Shown: positions 43,375-51,767 of the stretch, one piece after another
Layout: each line of letters starts with the position of its first letter
Position numbering within the stretch: the first letter of the stretch is position 1
Source of the DNA: Alphaproteobacteria bacterium
GTDB lineage: Bacteria; Pseudomonadota; Alphaproteobacteria; Caulobacterales; Aquidulcibacteraceae
Assembly: GCA_027485915.1 (NCBI GenBank)
Contig: JAIXQA010000068.1
Location: forward strand, 1 to 64,000
DNA: 64,000 bases
Direction: 5' to 3'
Notes under the pieces: generated by a model
What the model was told of the DNA's origin: nothing
Database searches by the model: none
What the model saw: the letters and a program-made list of their open reading frames with translations, nothing else
Translations under genes and position numbers: made by a program

Positions 43375-44421
43375 TTAGGCCAAACCCTTTACGCGGCGCA
43401 TCACATATTCGACATTAGAGATGGGCGTTGCGGGAACAACACCATGTCCAAGGTTGAAGATATGTGGTCCCTTAGCCGCTGCGGCAAGAATAGCATCCAC
43501 AGCCTGTTCTAAAGCTACACCACCGGCCATCAACGCCATGGGATCCAGATTGCCTTGTAAGCAAATCTTTGGCCCCAAAGCAGAACGTGCTGCGCCTAAA
43601 TCAGCTGCGATATCAAGCCCCACACCTTGGACGCCAGTCTCTTGCTGAAATTGGCTGACCCGGTGGCCAGCGCCACGCGGAAAGCCGATAATAGGAACTT
43701 CTGGATAAACGGCGCGAACGACATCCACCGCACGTTTGATTGGCTTGGTTACCAAGCGCGCAAACAAATGCCCAGGGATATCCTCTGCCCAAGATTCAAA
43801 AATCTGCAGCGCATTCGCACCTGCTTTGACTTGTGCGATCAAATGTTGGCCAACTGCATCTGCCAAGATCGCCAAAAGATCATCGACCAAGTCGGGGTTT
43901 TGGTAGGCAAAGGCGCGAGCAAGGTCCCGCTCGCCACCGCGTCCTTGAATCATGTAGGTCGCCAAGGTCCAAGGCGCGCCAGCAAAGCCAATCAAAGCCC
44001 GATCCGCATCCATGGCAGCCCGAACTCTCTCCATAGCCTCATAGACGGGTGCTAAGCGCGTTTCCAAGCGCGACATATCAAGTTTTGCAAGATCTGCCGC
44101 GCCTTCAAGTGGGGTCAGAAGAGGCCCCTCGCCCTCAGCAAAACGCACATCCCGACCCAAGGCATGTGGGACCACCAAGATATCGGAAAAAATGATAGCT
44201 GCATCGACAGGATAACGACGAACGGGCTGAAGGGTCGCTTCAGCTGCTGCTGCCGGAGCATAACAAAAATCAAGGAAGCTCTTATTCTTTGCCCGAAGTT
44301 CGCGATATTCTGGCAAATGTCGTCCAGCTTGGCGCATCAGCCATATTGGAGGATGGGCCTGCTGCTCACCTAGGAGGGTACGCACCAATGCGCTATTTTG
44401 ACCCTTTGCTCCCTCAGCCAT
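43375..44421 (-). CDS. hemE: Uroporphyrinogen decarboxylase HemE
   Basis: Decarboxylates uroporphyrinogen III to coproporphyrinogen III. WLMRQAGRHLPEYRE (27-41) and GFAGAPWTLATYMIQG are the two diagnostic motifs, and FPRGAGH lies in the C-terminal half. The length of 348 residues is standard. It is the first gene of hemE-hemH-hemJ, reading away from the proposed origin; in Caulobacter and Rickettsia hemE is the gene immediately left of the chromosomal origin. Confidence 0.96.
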   Translation of the reverse strand: MAEGAKGQNSALVRTLLGEQQAHPPIWLMRQAGRHLPEYRELRAKNKSFLDFCYAPAAAAEATLQPVRRYPVDAAIIFSDILVVPHALGRDVRFAEGEGPLLTPLEGAADLAKLDMSRLETRLAPVYEAMERVRAAMDADRALIGFAGAPWTLATYMIQGRGGERDLARAFAYQNPDLVDDLLAILADAVGQHLIAQVKAGANALQIFESWAEDIPGHLFARLVTKPIKRAVDVVRAVYPEVPIIGFPRGAGHRVSQFQQETGVQGVGLDIAADLGAARSALGPKICLQGNLDPMALMAGGVALEQAVDAILAAAAKGPHIFNLGHGVVPATPISNVEYVMRRVKGLA

Positions 44422-44477
44422 CGCGGGCTTCCCTTCCCTTATAAGATTTAGATTCTTGAATCAGTAAACAGTAGTGC

Positions 44478-44486
44478 GGTGGATAG
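44478..44486 (-). other. DnaA-box-like 9-mer
   Basis: On the minus strand CTATCCACC matches the DnaA consensus TTATCCACA at 7 of 9 positions. It is the left-most of three such sites in the hemE-ppsR interval. Confidence 0.3.
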
Positions 44487-44557
44487 ACTGATCCTTGCAA
44501 GTCACCTGCATGACCTAACGGGATTTCTCAAGCTGTTTATCAGCTTTTACCCCTGTT

Positions 44558-44566
44558 TTCTCCACA
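44558..44566 (+). other. DnaA-box-like 9-mer (best match)
   Basis: TTCTCCACA matches TTATCCACA at 8 of 9 positions. It lies inside a CCCTGT ... ACAGGG dyad, which may be a second protein site overlapping the DnaA box. Confidence 0.45.
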
Positions 44567-44667
44567 GGGTGGAGGGACCGAAAAGCTCTGAAAATCATGC
44601 GATTGCTAGCACCATGCGGAGTTATTTACCCCCAATGGGGATGCTAATTTCAACATCTTACCAGCCC

Positions 44668-44676
44668 TGTGGATGT
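44668..44676 (-). other. DnaA-box-like 9-mer
   Basis: On the minus strand ACATCCACA matches the consensus at 7 of 9 positions and keeps the full ATCCACA core. It is near the centre of the hemE-ppsR interval. Confidence 0.4.
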
Positions 44677-44837
44677 TCGAGAAAAGTTCCACGTGGCTTT
44701 TTCGCTAGTCATGCACAAGCGACGATTTGTCTCACATATTCATACAAAATTAACCCTGTTTCTTAGAGATTCATTAAGTTTTTTTAACAAGTTATGAACA
44801 GCCCTACTCCGACAACCGGGTTTGTCTCGGTAACGCA

Positions 44838-44854
44838 TTTTGGTCAGACCAAAA
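44838..44854. promoter_or_regulatory. FadR/GntR-like palindrome upstream of ppsR
   Basis: TTTTGGTCAGACCAAAA has perfect 8-base arms around one central base. Its TGGTC-N-GACCA core is the form bound by FadR-subfamily GntR regulators such as E. coli FadR. It lies 65 bases before the chosen ppsR start and within the proposed origin, so it may control ppsR or influence origin-proximal transcription. Confidence 0.5.
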
Positions 44855-44918
44855 GAAGTTGTGCTACTTCATGTACGAAGACCTTGATCAGCTAACATTC
44901 GTCGGCCACACCTGCGTC

Positions 44919-45740
44919 ATGCGCATTTCCACTTTTCTAAACGTTCATTTGGTGTCTGACTCAACGGGTGAAACACTCAATGCGGTTTTGCGGGCGGTTG
45001 CGCCCTTGTTTGAAGGCGTTACGCCTTTGGAGCATTCTTATTATCTTGTCCGATCGCGCCGGCAATTGGATCGCGTGCTGGCAGAAATTGAGTCTTTTCC
45101 CGGGGTAGTCCTATTTACGATTGCTGCCCATGATCTGCGCGATGTTTTGGTAGATCATTGCAAGCGGTTGGGCATCCCGGCGCTACCACTTCTCGATCAA
45201 GTTCTCACCATGTGGGAGCATCACCTAAAAATGCGAGCTGGTGAAAAGACAGGCTCTAAACAAGCATTGGATGAAAATTATTTCCGCCGGATTGATGCTT
45301 TAAACTACACTATGGCTCATGATGACGGCCAAATGGTGCACGAATTCAATCAAGCCGAAGTGGTTTTGGTCGGTGTTAGCCGGACTTCTAAAACACCGAC
45401 TTCAATCTATTTGGCTAATCGTGGTATCCGAACCGGCAATTTTCCCCTGGTGCCAAAAGCCCCCATCCCGCAAGCTCTGCTGGACCTAAATAAGCCGCTT
45501 GTTGTGGGTCTTCGGGTCTCGCCAGATCGTTTGATTGCTATTCGCCGGAATCGGCTGTTGTCACTCAATGCGGACGCGACGAGCGAATATGTCGATGAAG
45601 ACGCAGTTCGTGAAGAAATCACAGATGCTAACCGATTGTTTGAACGACAGAATTGGCCGGTAATCGACGTTACAAGGCGTTCGATTGAAGAAACCTCTGC
45701 TGCCATTTTGAACCTGTTAGCTGACCGGAACGCGAAATAA
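44919..45740 (+). CDS. ppsR: PPDK/PEP-synthase regulatory kinase-phosphotransferase (RP001, DUF299)
   Basis: Bifunctional ADP-dependent kinase and phosphorylase that switches pyruvate phosphate dikinase or PEP synthase off and on. NVHLVSDSTGETLNAVLR at the start and the P-loop GVSRTSKTPTSIYLANRG are diagnostic. The ATG at 44919 places the conserved region at residue 9; starts at 44871 (ATG) or 44859 (TTG) would add an unconserved leader. First gene right of the proposed origin; the Rickettsia homologue is gene number one of that genome. Followed closely by maf. Confidence 0.9.
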   Translation: MRISTFLNVHLVSDSTGETLNAVLRAVAPLFEGVTPLEHSYYLVRSRRQLDRVLAEIESFPGVVLFTIAAHDLRDVLVDHCKRLGIPALPLLDQVLTMWEHHLKMRAGEKTGSKQALDENYFRRIDALNYTMAHDDGQMVHEFNQAEVVLVGVSRTSKTPTSIYLANRGIRTGNFPLVPKAPIPQALLDLNKPLVVGLRVSPDRLIAIRRNRLLSLNADATSEYVDEDAVREEITDANRLFERQNWPVIDVTRRSIEETSAAILNLLADRNAK

Positions 45741-45742
45741 AC

Positions 45743-46330
45743 ATGCTGACGCTTGCTTCTACTAGTTCGATACGTCGTCACTTATTGACCCAAGCGGGTA
45801 TAAGATTTGAAGCTGTTGGGTCTGGTGTCGACGAGGATGCCGTCAAAAACGCCATGCGGGCTCAAGGGGCAAGCCCCCGCGATCAAGCCGACAAATTGGC
45901 CGAGCTTAAGGCGCTGAAGGTTTCACAAAGACGGCCTGGCTTTGTATTGGGTTGTGATCAAATATTGTCGTTTGAAGGTCACTCCTTTGATAAGGCAGAG
46001 ACATTGGATGAAGCGTTTGACCGCCTCACCCAATTACGCGGCAAAACGCACAGTCTTGAATGTGCAGCAGTTATCGCAAATGATGGACAAGCCGTATGGC
46101 GTCTCGTGACTAGCCCAAAATTGACTATGCGGAACTTTTCCGATGATTTTCTGCGATCCTATTTGGACGCTTATGGAGCAGAAGCGCTTTCCAGTGTCGG
46201 CTGCTACCAGTTTGAAGGTCCCGGGGCGCAATTATTTGAGCGCGTGGAAGGTGACTTCTTCTCAATATTGGGCCTACCTCTTTTAGAGGTCTTGGCGTTC
46301 CTGCGCCTGCATGGCGAGGTTCAGACATGA
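45743..46330 (+). CDS. maf: Maf-family nucleoside triphosphate pyrophosphatase
   Basis: House-cleaning pyrophosphatase acting on dTTP, UTP or modified nucleotides. LASTSSIRRHLLTQAGI near the start and LGCDQILSFEGHSFDKAE with the catalytic Asp are present, though the usual SxSPRR is SSIRR and the usual ADT is CDQ, as in alphaproteobacterial YceF-like members. The length is 195 residues. Two bases after ppsR and overlapping aroE by 4 bases. Confidence 0.92.
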   Translation: MLTLASTSSIRRHLLTQAGIRFEAVGSGVDEDAVKNAMRAQGASPRDQADKLAELKALKVSQRRPGFVLGCDQILSFEGHSFDKAETLDEAFDRLTQLRGKTHSLECAAVIANDGQAVWRLVTSPKLTMRNFSDDFLRSYLDAYGAEALSSVGCYQFEGPGAQLFERVEGDFFSILGLPLLEVLAFLRLHGEVQT

Positions 46331-47178
46331 AAATCACCGGCTCTACCGAGTTGTATGCGGTTTTAGGCAGCCCGGTCCGTCATTCGATGTCGCCGGTCTT
46401 ACAAAATGCATGGATTCAAGAGCACGGTTTTAAAGCGCTTTATGTCGCGCTTCCGGTTGTGCCAGACAATTTTGAGGTCGCGCTACAAGGCTTGGCTTCA
46501 AGTGACGTGTGTGGCCTAAACATTACCACGCCCTTCAAAGAGCGCGCCGCCAAGGCCGCGCTTCGCCAGTCTGACCGGGTAAGGCTGGTCGGCGCAGCGA
46601 ATTGTTTGACCTTGGACCGTACCGGCCGTGGCTATGATGCCAACAATACTGATGGTGACGGGCTGATTGCTGACTTGGACGCGCGGGCATCGGATTGGCG
46701 CGAGTTGGATGGTGCAATCGTGGTTTTAGGCGCAGGTGGAGCCGCCCGTTCAATCCTCGCGGCCCTTTCTGCGCATAGCCAAAAGCCAATACGTGTCATT
46801 AATCGTGACCAAGAGCGGGCGCAACAAATCGCAGACCAGCTTAATCCCGAACAAATCCAAGTGAGTAGTTGGCAGTATTTGCCGCAATTTTTGACCGGTG
46901 CGAGCCTCGTCATCAATGCAACAAGCCAAGGTCTCAATAATCAGTCACCGTTCTCACCGGATTTTTCACCCACGCTGCCAGATGCCATCATTTATGACAC
47001 CATCTATTCGCCGCGCATGACCGCATATCTTGAAAGCGCGAAATCCTCGAACCGGCGGCACTTCGATGGCCTAGGTATGCTGGCCGGGCAAGGGGCGCTG
47101 GCGTTTCATTATTGGTTTGGCGTTTTACCAGACATAGAAGGCGGCTTGAAAACCCTAGAAGAGGCCCTAGTGGCATGA
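46327..47178 (+). CDS. aroE: Shikimate dehydrogenase AroE
   Basis: NADPH-dependent reduction of 3-dehydroshikimate in aromatic amino acid and folate-precursor synthesis. GSPVRHSMSP holds the substrate Ser pair, NITTPFKERAAKAA the catalytic Lys, and VVLGAGGAARSILAAL the NADP loop; GMLAGQGALAFHYW closes the family signature. The length of 283 residues is normal. Start ATGA overlaps maf, with GAGG 7 bases upstream. Confidence 0.95.
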   Translation: MKITGSTELYAVLGSPVRHSMSPVLQNAWIQEHGFKALYVALPVVPDNFEVALQGLASSDVCGLNITTPFKERAAKAALRQSDRVRLVGAANCLTLDRTGRGYDANNTDGDGLIADLDARASDWRELDGAIVVLGAGGAARSILAALSAHSQKPIRVINRDQERAQQIADQLNPEQIQVSSWQYLPQFLTGASLVINATSQGLNNQSPFSPDFSPTLPDAIIYDTIYSPRMTAYLESAKSSNRRHFDGLGMLAGQGALAFHYWFGVLPDIEGGLKTLEEALVA

Positions 47179-47786
47179 AGATTGTTGCGCTTACAGGCTC
47201 TATCGGCATGGGGAAATCCACCACCTCAACAATGTTTAAAGAGTTAGGTGTTCCCGTTTGGGATGCGGACGCGGCTGTTCACCGACTTTATGGTGCCGGC
47301 GGGGAAGCGGTCGGGCCGCTTCAAGCCCTCATCCCTGAAGCTATTGCGCCAGAAGGTGTGGATCGCAGCGTTCTGACCAACAAAATTCTTCAAGATCCGA
47401 ATTTGCTGAAGCAGATTGAAGCCATTGTGCATCCCTTGGTCGGCAAGGATCGAGCAGATTTTTTGGCGACAGCGCGTGACCGTGCCGAACCCTTAGTTAT
47501 AGTTGATGTGCCCTTGCTATTTGAAACAGGTGGCGAAGCCTATGTGGATGCCGTCATCGTGGTTTCCTGCCCGCCCGAAATGCAGCGCACGCGCGTTATG
47601 GCCCGCCCCGGCATGACAGAGGAAAAGTTCAATTCTATCTTGGCGCGTCAGACGCCTGATGAAGTTAAGCGGGCTAAGTCCGATTTTGTCATTGATACAG
47701 GCTTGGGTCTTGACGCAGCTCGCGAACAAGTTGGGAAAGTTCATGCGGCTTTACTCAGCCAAATAGCCCAAGGGGCAGAAGAATAA
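47175..47786 (+). CDS. coaE: Dephospho-CoA kinase CoaE
   Basis: Last step of coenzyme A synthesis. MKIVALTGSIGMGKSTTS carries the P-loop, DADAAVHRLY the catalytic Asp, and VDVPLLFETGGE the CoA-site motif. The ATG at 47175 overlaps the aroE stop by 4 bases, so the frame that is open upstream from 47112 is not used. The product has 203 residues. Part of ppsR-maf-aroE-coaE-dnaQ. Confidence 0.95.
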   Translation: MKIVALTGSIGMGKSTTSTMFKELGVPVWDADAAVHRLYGAGGEAVGPLQALIPEAIAPEGVDRSVLTNKILQDPNLLKQIEAIVHPLVGKDRADFLATARDRAEPLVIVDVPLLFETGGEAYVDAVIVVSCPPEMQRTRVMARPGMTEEKFNSILARQTPDEVKRAKSDFVIDTGLGLDAAREQVGKVHAALLSQIAQGAEE

Positions 47787-47787
47787 G

Positions 47788-48534
47788 ATGCGCGAAATCG
47801 TCTTTGATACCGAAACCACCGGCACCGATCCTGAACGAGGCGATCGGATCGTCGAAATCGGATGCGTGGAGTTGATCGACCTAGTTCCGACCGGGGCGAC
47901 CTTTCATCGCTATATCAATCCTGAGCGGGATGTGCCGGCCGAAGTTGTACGCGTTCATGGCCTAACGGGTGAATTCTTGTCCGATAAACCCGTGTTTGGC
48001 GCGTCCGAAGTGGTTGAAGAACTTTTGGCCTTTATCGGTGATGCCCCCCTTGTAGCGCATAATGCCGAGTTTGACCGTCGGTTTTTGAACGCAGAACTCG
48101 GCCGGCTCGGATTGTCGCTCATTCCAAAGGAGCGCTGCGTTGATACGCTGTTGATCGCACGCAAAAAATACCCTGGCGCACCAGCTTCCCTGGACGCCTT
48201 GTGTCGGCGATTGAACATCGACTTGACGGCGCGGGACAAGCACGGGGCATTGCTGGACTCCCAATTGCTCGCGGCTGTTTATCTTGAACTCAAGGGAGGC
48301 CGGGAAAGGCGTCTCGATTTTCTCGATCCTGCCGAGGCGACTCAAACCCCGCACCAAGCGACGCAAGGCGTTTTGGAAGCCACCTCCAGTCAGCCTAGGA
48401 GCGAACGGCCTAAGCCCTTAGAGCTTTTGTCAACAATCGAAGAGATTCAAGCGCATCGCGCCTTTGTTGCCACGCTGGGTAAGGAACCTGTTTGGAACAA
48501 ATTCCTTACCGGCAGTGGACAGCAGACTATTTAG
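47788..48534 (+). CDS. dnaQ: DNA polymerase III epsilon subunit DnaQ
   Basis: Proofreading 3'-5' exonuclease of the replicase. Exo I is FDTETTGTDP (Asp7, Glu9), Exo II lies around HNAEFDRRFLNAEL, and Exo III around DKHGALLDSQLLAAVYLEL. The C-terminal 70 residues are the flexible alpha-subunit tether. The length is 248 residues. One base after coaE, convergent with secB. Confidence 0.95.
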   Translation: MREIVFDTETTGTDPERGDRIVEIGCVELIDLVPTGATFHRYINPERDVPAEVVRVHGLTGEFLSDKPVFGASEVVEELLAFIGDAPLVAHNAEFDRRFLNAELGRLGLSLIPKERCVDTLLIARKKYPGAPASLDALCRRLNIDLTARDKHGALLDSQLLAAVYLELKGGRERRLDFLDPAEATQTPHQATQGVLEATSSQPRSERPKPLELLSTIEEIQAHRAFVATLGKEPVWNKFLTGSGQQTI

Positions 48535-48546
48535 TCCGCTTGGCTT

Positions 48547-49047
48547 TTAGGAAGGCTGGCCGCTAGAACGCTCAACGCGTTGCGTGGCATAAAGCGCGCC
48601 AAAGTCCATTGGGTCCAACATCAAAGGCGGATAGCCGCCGGCTTGGCTGTTGCTAGCAATCAATTGGCGGGCGAATGGGAAGAGGATCTTTGGGCATTCA
48701 GCCAACAGCAAAGGCTCTAACGCGTCGCCGGGTACATTGGCGAATTGGAACAGGCCAGAATAGACCAATTCGATGATGAATTGAGTTTGTCCATCACGAT
48801 CGCTGCGCGCATTGATCTTTAAATCAACTTCAAACACGCCGGATTCATCCATTGCACGTGCGCTCACGTCTAATTGAAGATCGATTTTTGGCTGCGCACC
48901 CTCGCGCAAGGAATTTGGTGCATTTGGATTTTCGAACGAAAAATCCTTTACATATTGCGCTAAAACACGGACCGAAGGGGCTGTTTCAGCCCCGCCATTC
49001 GCTATAGAACCGTTTTCCAGTGGCGCAGAGGCCGTTTCGTCTGTCAT
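48547..49047 (-). CDS. secB: Protein-export chaperone SecB
   Basis: Tetrameric cytoplasmic chaperone that passes preproteins to SecA. VRVLAQYVKDFSFENPNAP and the segment PLLLAECPKILFPFARQL, then GYPPLMLDPMDFGALY are diagnostic. The ATG at 49047 has GGAG 8 bases upstream; the upstream open frame to 49104 is not conserved. The product has 166 residues. secB beside dnaQ is part of the origin-flanking block conserved in alphaproteobacteria. Confidence 0.95.
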   Translation of the reverse strand: MTDETASAPLENGSIANGGAETAPSVRVLAQYVKDFSFENPNAPNSLREGAQPKIDLQLDVSARAMDESGVFEVDLKINARSDRDGQTQFIIELVYSGLFQFANVPGDALEPLLLAECPKILFPFARQLIASNSQAGGYPPLMLDPMDFGALYATQRVERSSGQPS

Positions 49048-49183
49048 GTGTTGATCTCCAGAAGCTGTGGTGGCTAGCACGCAACAGCCCTTTACGGCAA
49101 CCAAGTGGCTGACTTACGCGTCATTGCACCCTATATGAGAGTTTGACCGCCATTTAAAACCAAGCGGAACCGGATCGAAAACC

Positions 49184-49807
49184 ATGGAAATAGTCTTTTT
49201 CGCCGTTGTGGCAGCACTCGTCCTTGGCCGTTTGTATCAAGTGCTCGGCCAGAACCGTGGCGCCGAGCCACCACCCATGCGGCAACCACGATTTGGTTTG
49301 CCCGACGTACAAGCCGAGAAGGGCGACGTTGATCCAAATTCTGAGAGCGATGAAAGCGGAAAAGTATTGCCCTTTCCCATCAAGGAATATGATGGCCCAG
49401 GTGCGGATGGCTTGAAGGCGATTGCAGCGGCGCAGCGCGGTTTCAACGCGGCGAACTTCTTGGAGGGCGCAAAGGCTGCGTATGAAATGATCGTGACGGC
49501 CTATGGTGCTGGCGACGAGGCGACCTTGAAAGATCTCGTGGATGCGGATGTGTTCGAGGCTTATAAGACTGCGATGGACGAGCGTCGCGAGGCGGGTGCC
49601 GCCAAGATTGAAGTTATTCGCTTGAGCGATGCGAAAATCGTAGAAGCCGAACTGGACGGCAAGATTGCCCGCATCGATGTGGCTTTTTCGTCAGACCTAG
49701 CTGATGGCGGCGATGGATTGCGCGCTGCTGATGAGGTTTGGACATTTGAACGTTCGGTGGATGCCCGGGATCCAAACTGGCTATTGAGCGCGGTTCGGAC
49801 CGCTTAA
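49184..49807 (+). CDS. Tim44-like domain protein
   Basis: One N-terminal membrane anchor (VFFAVVAALVLGRLYQVL) is followed by a polar linker and a Tim44-like domain from about residue 78 (FLEGAKAAYEMIVTAYGAGD ... LKDLVDADVFEAY). Mitochondrial Tim44 recruits Hsp70 to the import channel; alphaproteobacterial homologues are inner-membrane associated. Divergent from secB across 136 bases, which is common in this class. Followed two bases later by mltA. Confidence 0.9.
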   Translation: MEIVFFAVVAALVLGRLYQVLGQNRGAEPPPMRQPRFGLPDVQAEKGDVDPNSESDESGKVLPFPIKEYDGPGADGLKAIAAAQRGFNAANFLEGAKAAYEMIVTAYGAGDEATLKDLVDADVFEAYKTAMDERREAGAAKIEVIRLSDAKIVEAELDGKIARIDVAFSSDLADGGDGLRAADEVWTFERSVDARDPNWLLSAVRTA

Positions 49808-49809
49808 AC

Positions 49810-51159
49810 ATGCGCCGCTCTTTTGGTCTTTTGGCTGCATCTGGCTTGATGTCGGTCTTGCTGGCGGCTTGCGCGAGCGTCGCACCGCCGCCTCAACCTA
49901 TGCCGGCACCGCAACCCACACCCTCATCGGGGGTAAAGCCAGTGCCGGCCGCTCCAGCGGCGGTGAGTGCGGCACCGTCACCCACCCCATTGCGACCTGC
50001 CACGACCACGCCTGCACCGTCTGCTGCGCCTGTACCGCCGGCCGACATCGTGCCGCTGCAGTTCAGCCAAACAGCGTTTGAAAACTTGCCCAATTGGGTG
50101 GAGACAGATGTCGGCGCAGCCCGTCGTGCCCTGATACGGTCCTGCGCCATTTCCCAAGCCAGACCCAAGGATCAGCTGTTGTCTGCTGTCGCGACCTATT
50201 CCGGCCGAGTTGGTGATTGGGCGGACGTATGCAGACTGGCGCAAGACCCCAGTCTTGAAGACCGCAGCTTTTGGGAAAGCCAGTTTCAAGTGTGGCGCGT
50301 ATCAACCGAGACTACCGAAATCGGCCGTCTGACCGGCTATTATGAGCCGATCATGGCGGCTTCGCGTGTGAAAACAACGGTCTTTTCAGAGCCAATTCAG
50401 AGCCGACCAGCTGATTTATTCGAGATCGACTTAGGCCAATTTGACCAAACATTGCGTAACCGCTCAATTGTGGCTCGCCTAGATCGCGGCAAGGTCGTAC
50501 CCTATTGGTCGCGCGCGCAAATCAATGAAAACACAGCACCGGTCTTGGCGTGGGGCGAGCCGGCAGAGGTTTTGTCCCTTCAAGTTCAGGGCTCGGGCCG
50601 ACTACAATTTGAAGATGGGACCCAAGTGCGTGCGGCGTTTGCTGCCCACAATGGCCATCGCTTTGGCTCAAACGCGCAAGAATTGATCCGTCGGGGCGCG
50701 TTGCCAGTGAACGGCGCGTCGATGGATGCGATCAAGGCCTGGTTCAAAACGGCCTCACCTAAAGAGGCGCGGGAAGTTCTAAACGCCAATCCGCGGACCG
50801 TGTTCTTCCGGCTTGAAACTATCAAAGATCCCAGCATGGGTCCGAAAGGGGGGCATCAAGCAGCCCTAGAAGCCAATGGTTCGCTCGCAGTCGATACAAG
50901 TTATCATGCTTATGGCGTTCCGATTTTCTTGGCAGCCGAAGCGCCTCGCGTGGCACTTTCTGCAGATGTTAGTCTTCGACGTTTGGTGATTGCACAAGAT
51001 ACCGGCGGTGCAATACGAGGTCCAATCCGTGGTGACCTCTATTGGGGCACAGGACCAGAAGCCGGTTTGCGGGCAGGGCGGATTAATCATGACGTGCGGT
51101 TTTGGGTCCTTTTGCCAAACGGCATGACCCCAACCCCCGCCACAGCTGCAGGACGCTGA
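49810..51159 (+). CDS. mltA: Membrane-bound lytic murein transglycosylase A (MltA)
   Basis: Outer-membrane lipoprotein that cleaves peptidoglycan to 1,6-anhydro products. The lipobox is LLAAC (Cys21), then 55 Pro/Ala-rich residues. The MltA domain includes LTGYYEPIMAASRVKT and QVQGSGRLQFEDGT, and the 3D domain carries the catalytic Asp in AQDTGGAIRGPIRGDLYWG. The length is 449 residues. In an apparent Tim44-mltA-smr-GH13 transcript. Confidence 0.94.
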   Translation: MRRSFGLLAASGLMSVLLAACASVAPPPQPMPAPQPTPSSGVKPVPAAPAAVSAAPSPTPLRPATTTPAPSAAPVPPADIVPLQFSQTAFENLPNWVETDVGAARRALIRSCAISQARPKDQLLSAVATYSGRVGDWADVCRLAQDPSLEDRSFWESQFQVWRVSTETTEIGRLTGYYEPIMAASRVKTTVFSEPIQSRPADLFEIDLGQFDQTLRNRSIVARLDRGKVVPYWSRAQINENTAPVLAWGEPAEVLSLQVQGSGRLQFEDGTQVRAAFAAHNGHRFGSNAQELIRRGALPVNGASMDAIKAWFKTASPKEAREVLNANPRTVFFRLETIKDPSMGPKGGHQAALEANGSLAVDTSYHAYGVPIFLAAEAPRVALSADVSLRRLVIAQDTGGAIRGPIRGDLYWGTGPEAGLRAGRINHDVRFWVLLPNGMTPTPATAAGR

Positions 51160-51161
51160 GC

Positions 51162-51767
51162 ATGGGCCGGCGTCGAGGCTTGATGCCGGATGAAGCAAAG
51201 CTGTGGCTTCGGGTAGCTCGAACCGTCCGGCCCTATGGTCATAGAAAGCCCAAACTAGAGGCGGAAGACGTTCCGCAGGTCACAGCCCCAGTCCCAACTG
51301 TGATCCAGAAGCCTGCACCAGAATTACCCCATTTGGCGCTCAAGCGGGCAAAAGCGGCGCGACAGGTTTCCGTGCTTCCCACCCAAAAACCAGAAAGCAA
51401 ACCCGCGACACTGGTGTCCGACGCGTCGGGGCACAAAAAGGTTCGACGCGGAAAATTGGATATAGACGCTACGATTGACCTGCACGGCTACCGACAAATG
51501 GACGCGCAAACAGCACTTGCGGGGTTCTTAGTACGGATGCGATCCAATGGTGCGCGCTGTGTCTTGGTGGTGACGGGTAAGGGCCGTGCTATCGAGATTG
51601 GCGAGGATTATTTGACGCCACAGCCGGGGGTAATCCGTCGCCGCTTGCCAGAATGGTTGAGCGGCCAAGGTATTCGTGAGCATGTTTCCGGTTATGCGTC
51701 TGCCCACCCGCGTCACGGTGGAAGTGGTGCCTATTATGTTTTGCTGAAAGCGCTGAAGGACACCTAA
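51162..51767 (+). CDS. Smr/MutS2-domain protein
   Basis: C-terminal Smr domain (about 100-195) with LDIDATIDLHGYRQMDAQTA, the DLHG signature, and VLVVTGKGRAIEIG. Smr domains often have endonuclease activity. The N-terminal 95 residues are Pro/Lys-rich and probably disordered. This DUF-type arrangement just after mltA is conserved in alphaproteobacteria. The ATG at 51162 has AGGA 8 bases upstream and starts two bases after mltA. Confidence 0.9.
   Translation: MGRRRGLMPDEAKLWLRVARTVRPYGHRKPKLEAEDVPQVTAPVPTVIQKPAPELPHLALKRAKAARQVSVLPTQKPESKPATLVSDASGHKKVRRGKLDIDATIDLHGYRQMDAQTALAGFLVRMRSNGARCVLVVTGKGRAIEIGEDYLTPQPGVIRRRLPEWLSGQGIREHVSGYASAHPRHGGSGAYYVLLKALKDT

Larger units (their letters stand above)
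44422..44918. other. Probable chromosomal replication origin (hemE-ppsR interval)
   Basis: About 500 non-coding bases separate hemE from the RP001-type gene ppsR, with genes diverging on both sides. That exact neighbourhood carries the origin in Caulobacter crescentus (Cori) and Rickettsia. The interval holds three DnaA-box-like 9-mers, AT-rich stretches (notably 44735-44795), TTAA half-sites including TTAA-N6-TTAA at 44774-44787, three GANTC sites (44451, 44458, 44768), palindromes CCCTGT...ACAGGG (44551-44569) and CCACGTGG (44689-44696), and a 17-base palindrome near ppsR. No perfect TTATCCACA is present, so the call rests mainly on synteny. Confidence 0.75.

Noticed and set aside
44774-44787. 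TTAA-N6-TTAA as a CtrA box in the origin
   Set aside because: The CtrA consensus needs a 7-base spacer; this spacer is 6 and the tract is a T-run, so chance is likely. Kept only as a descriptive note.
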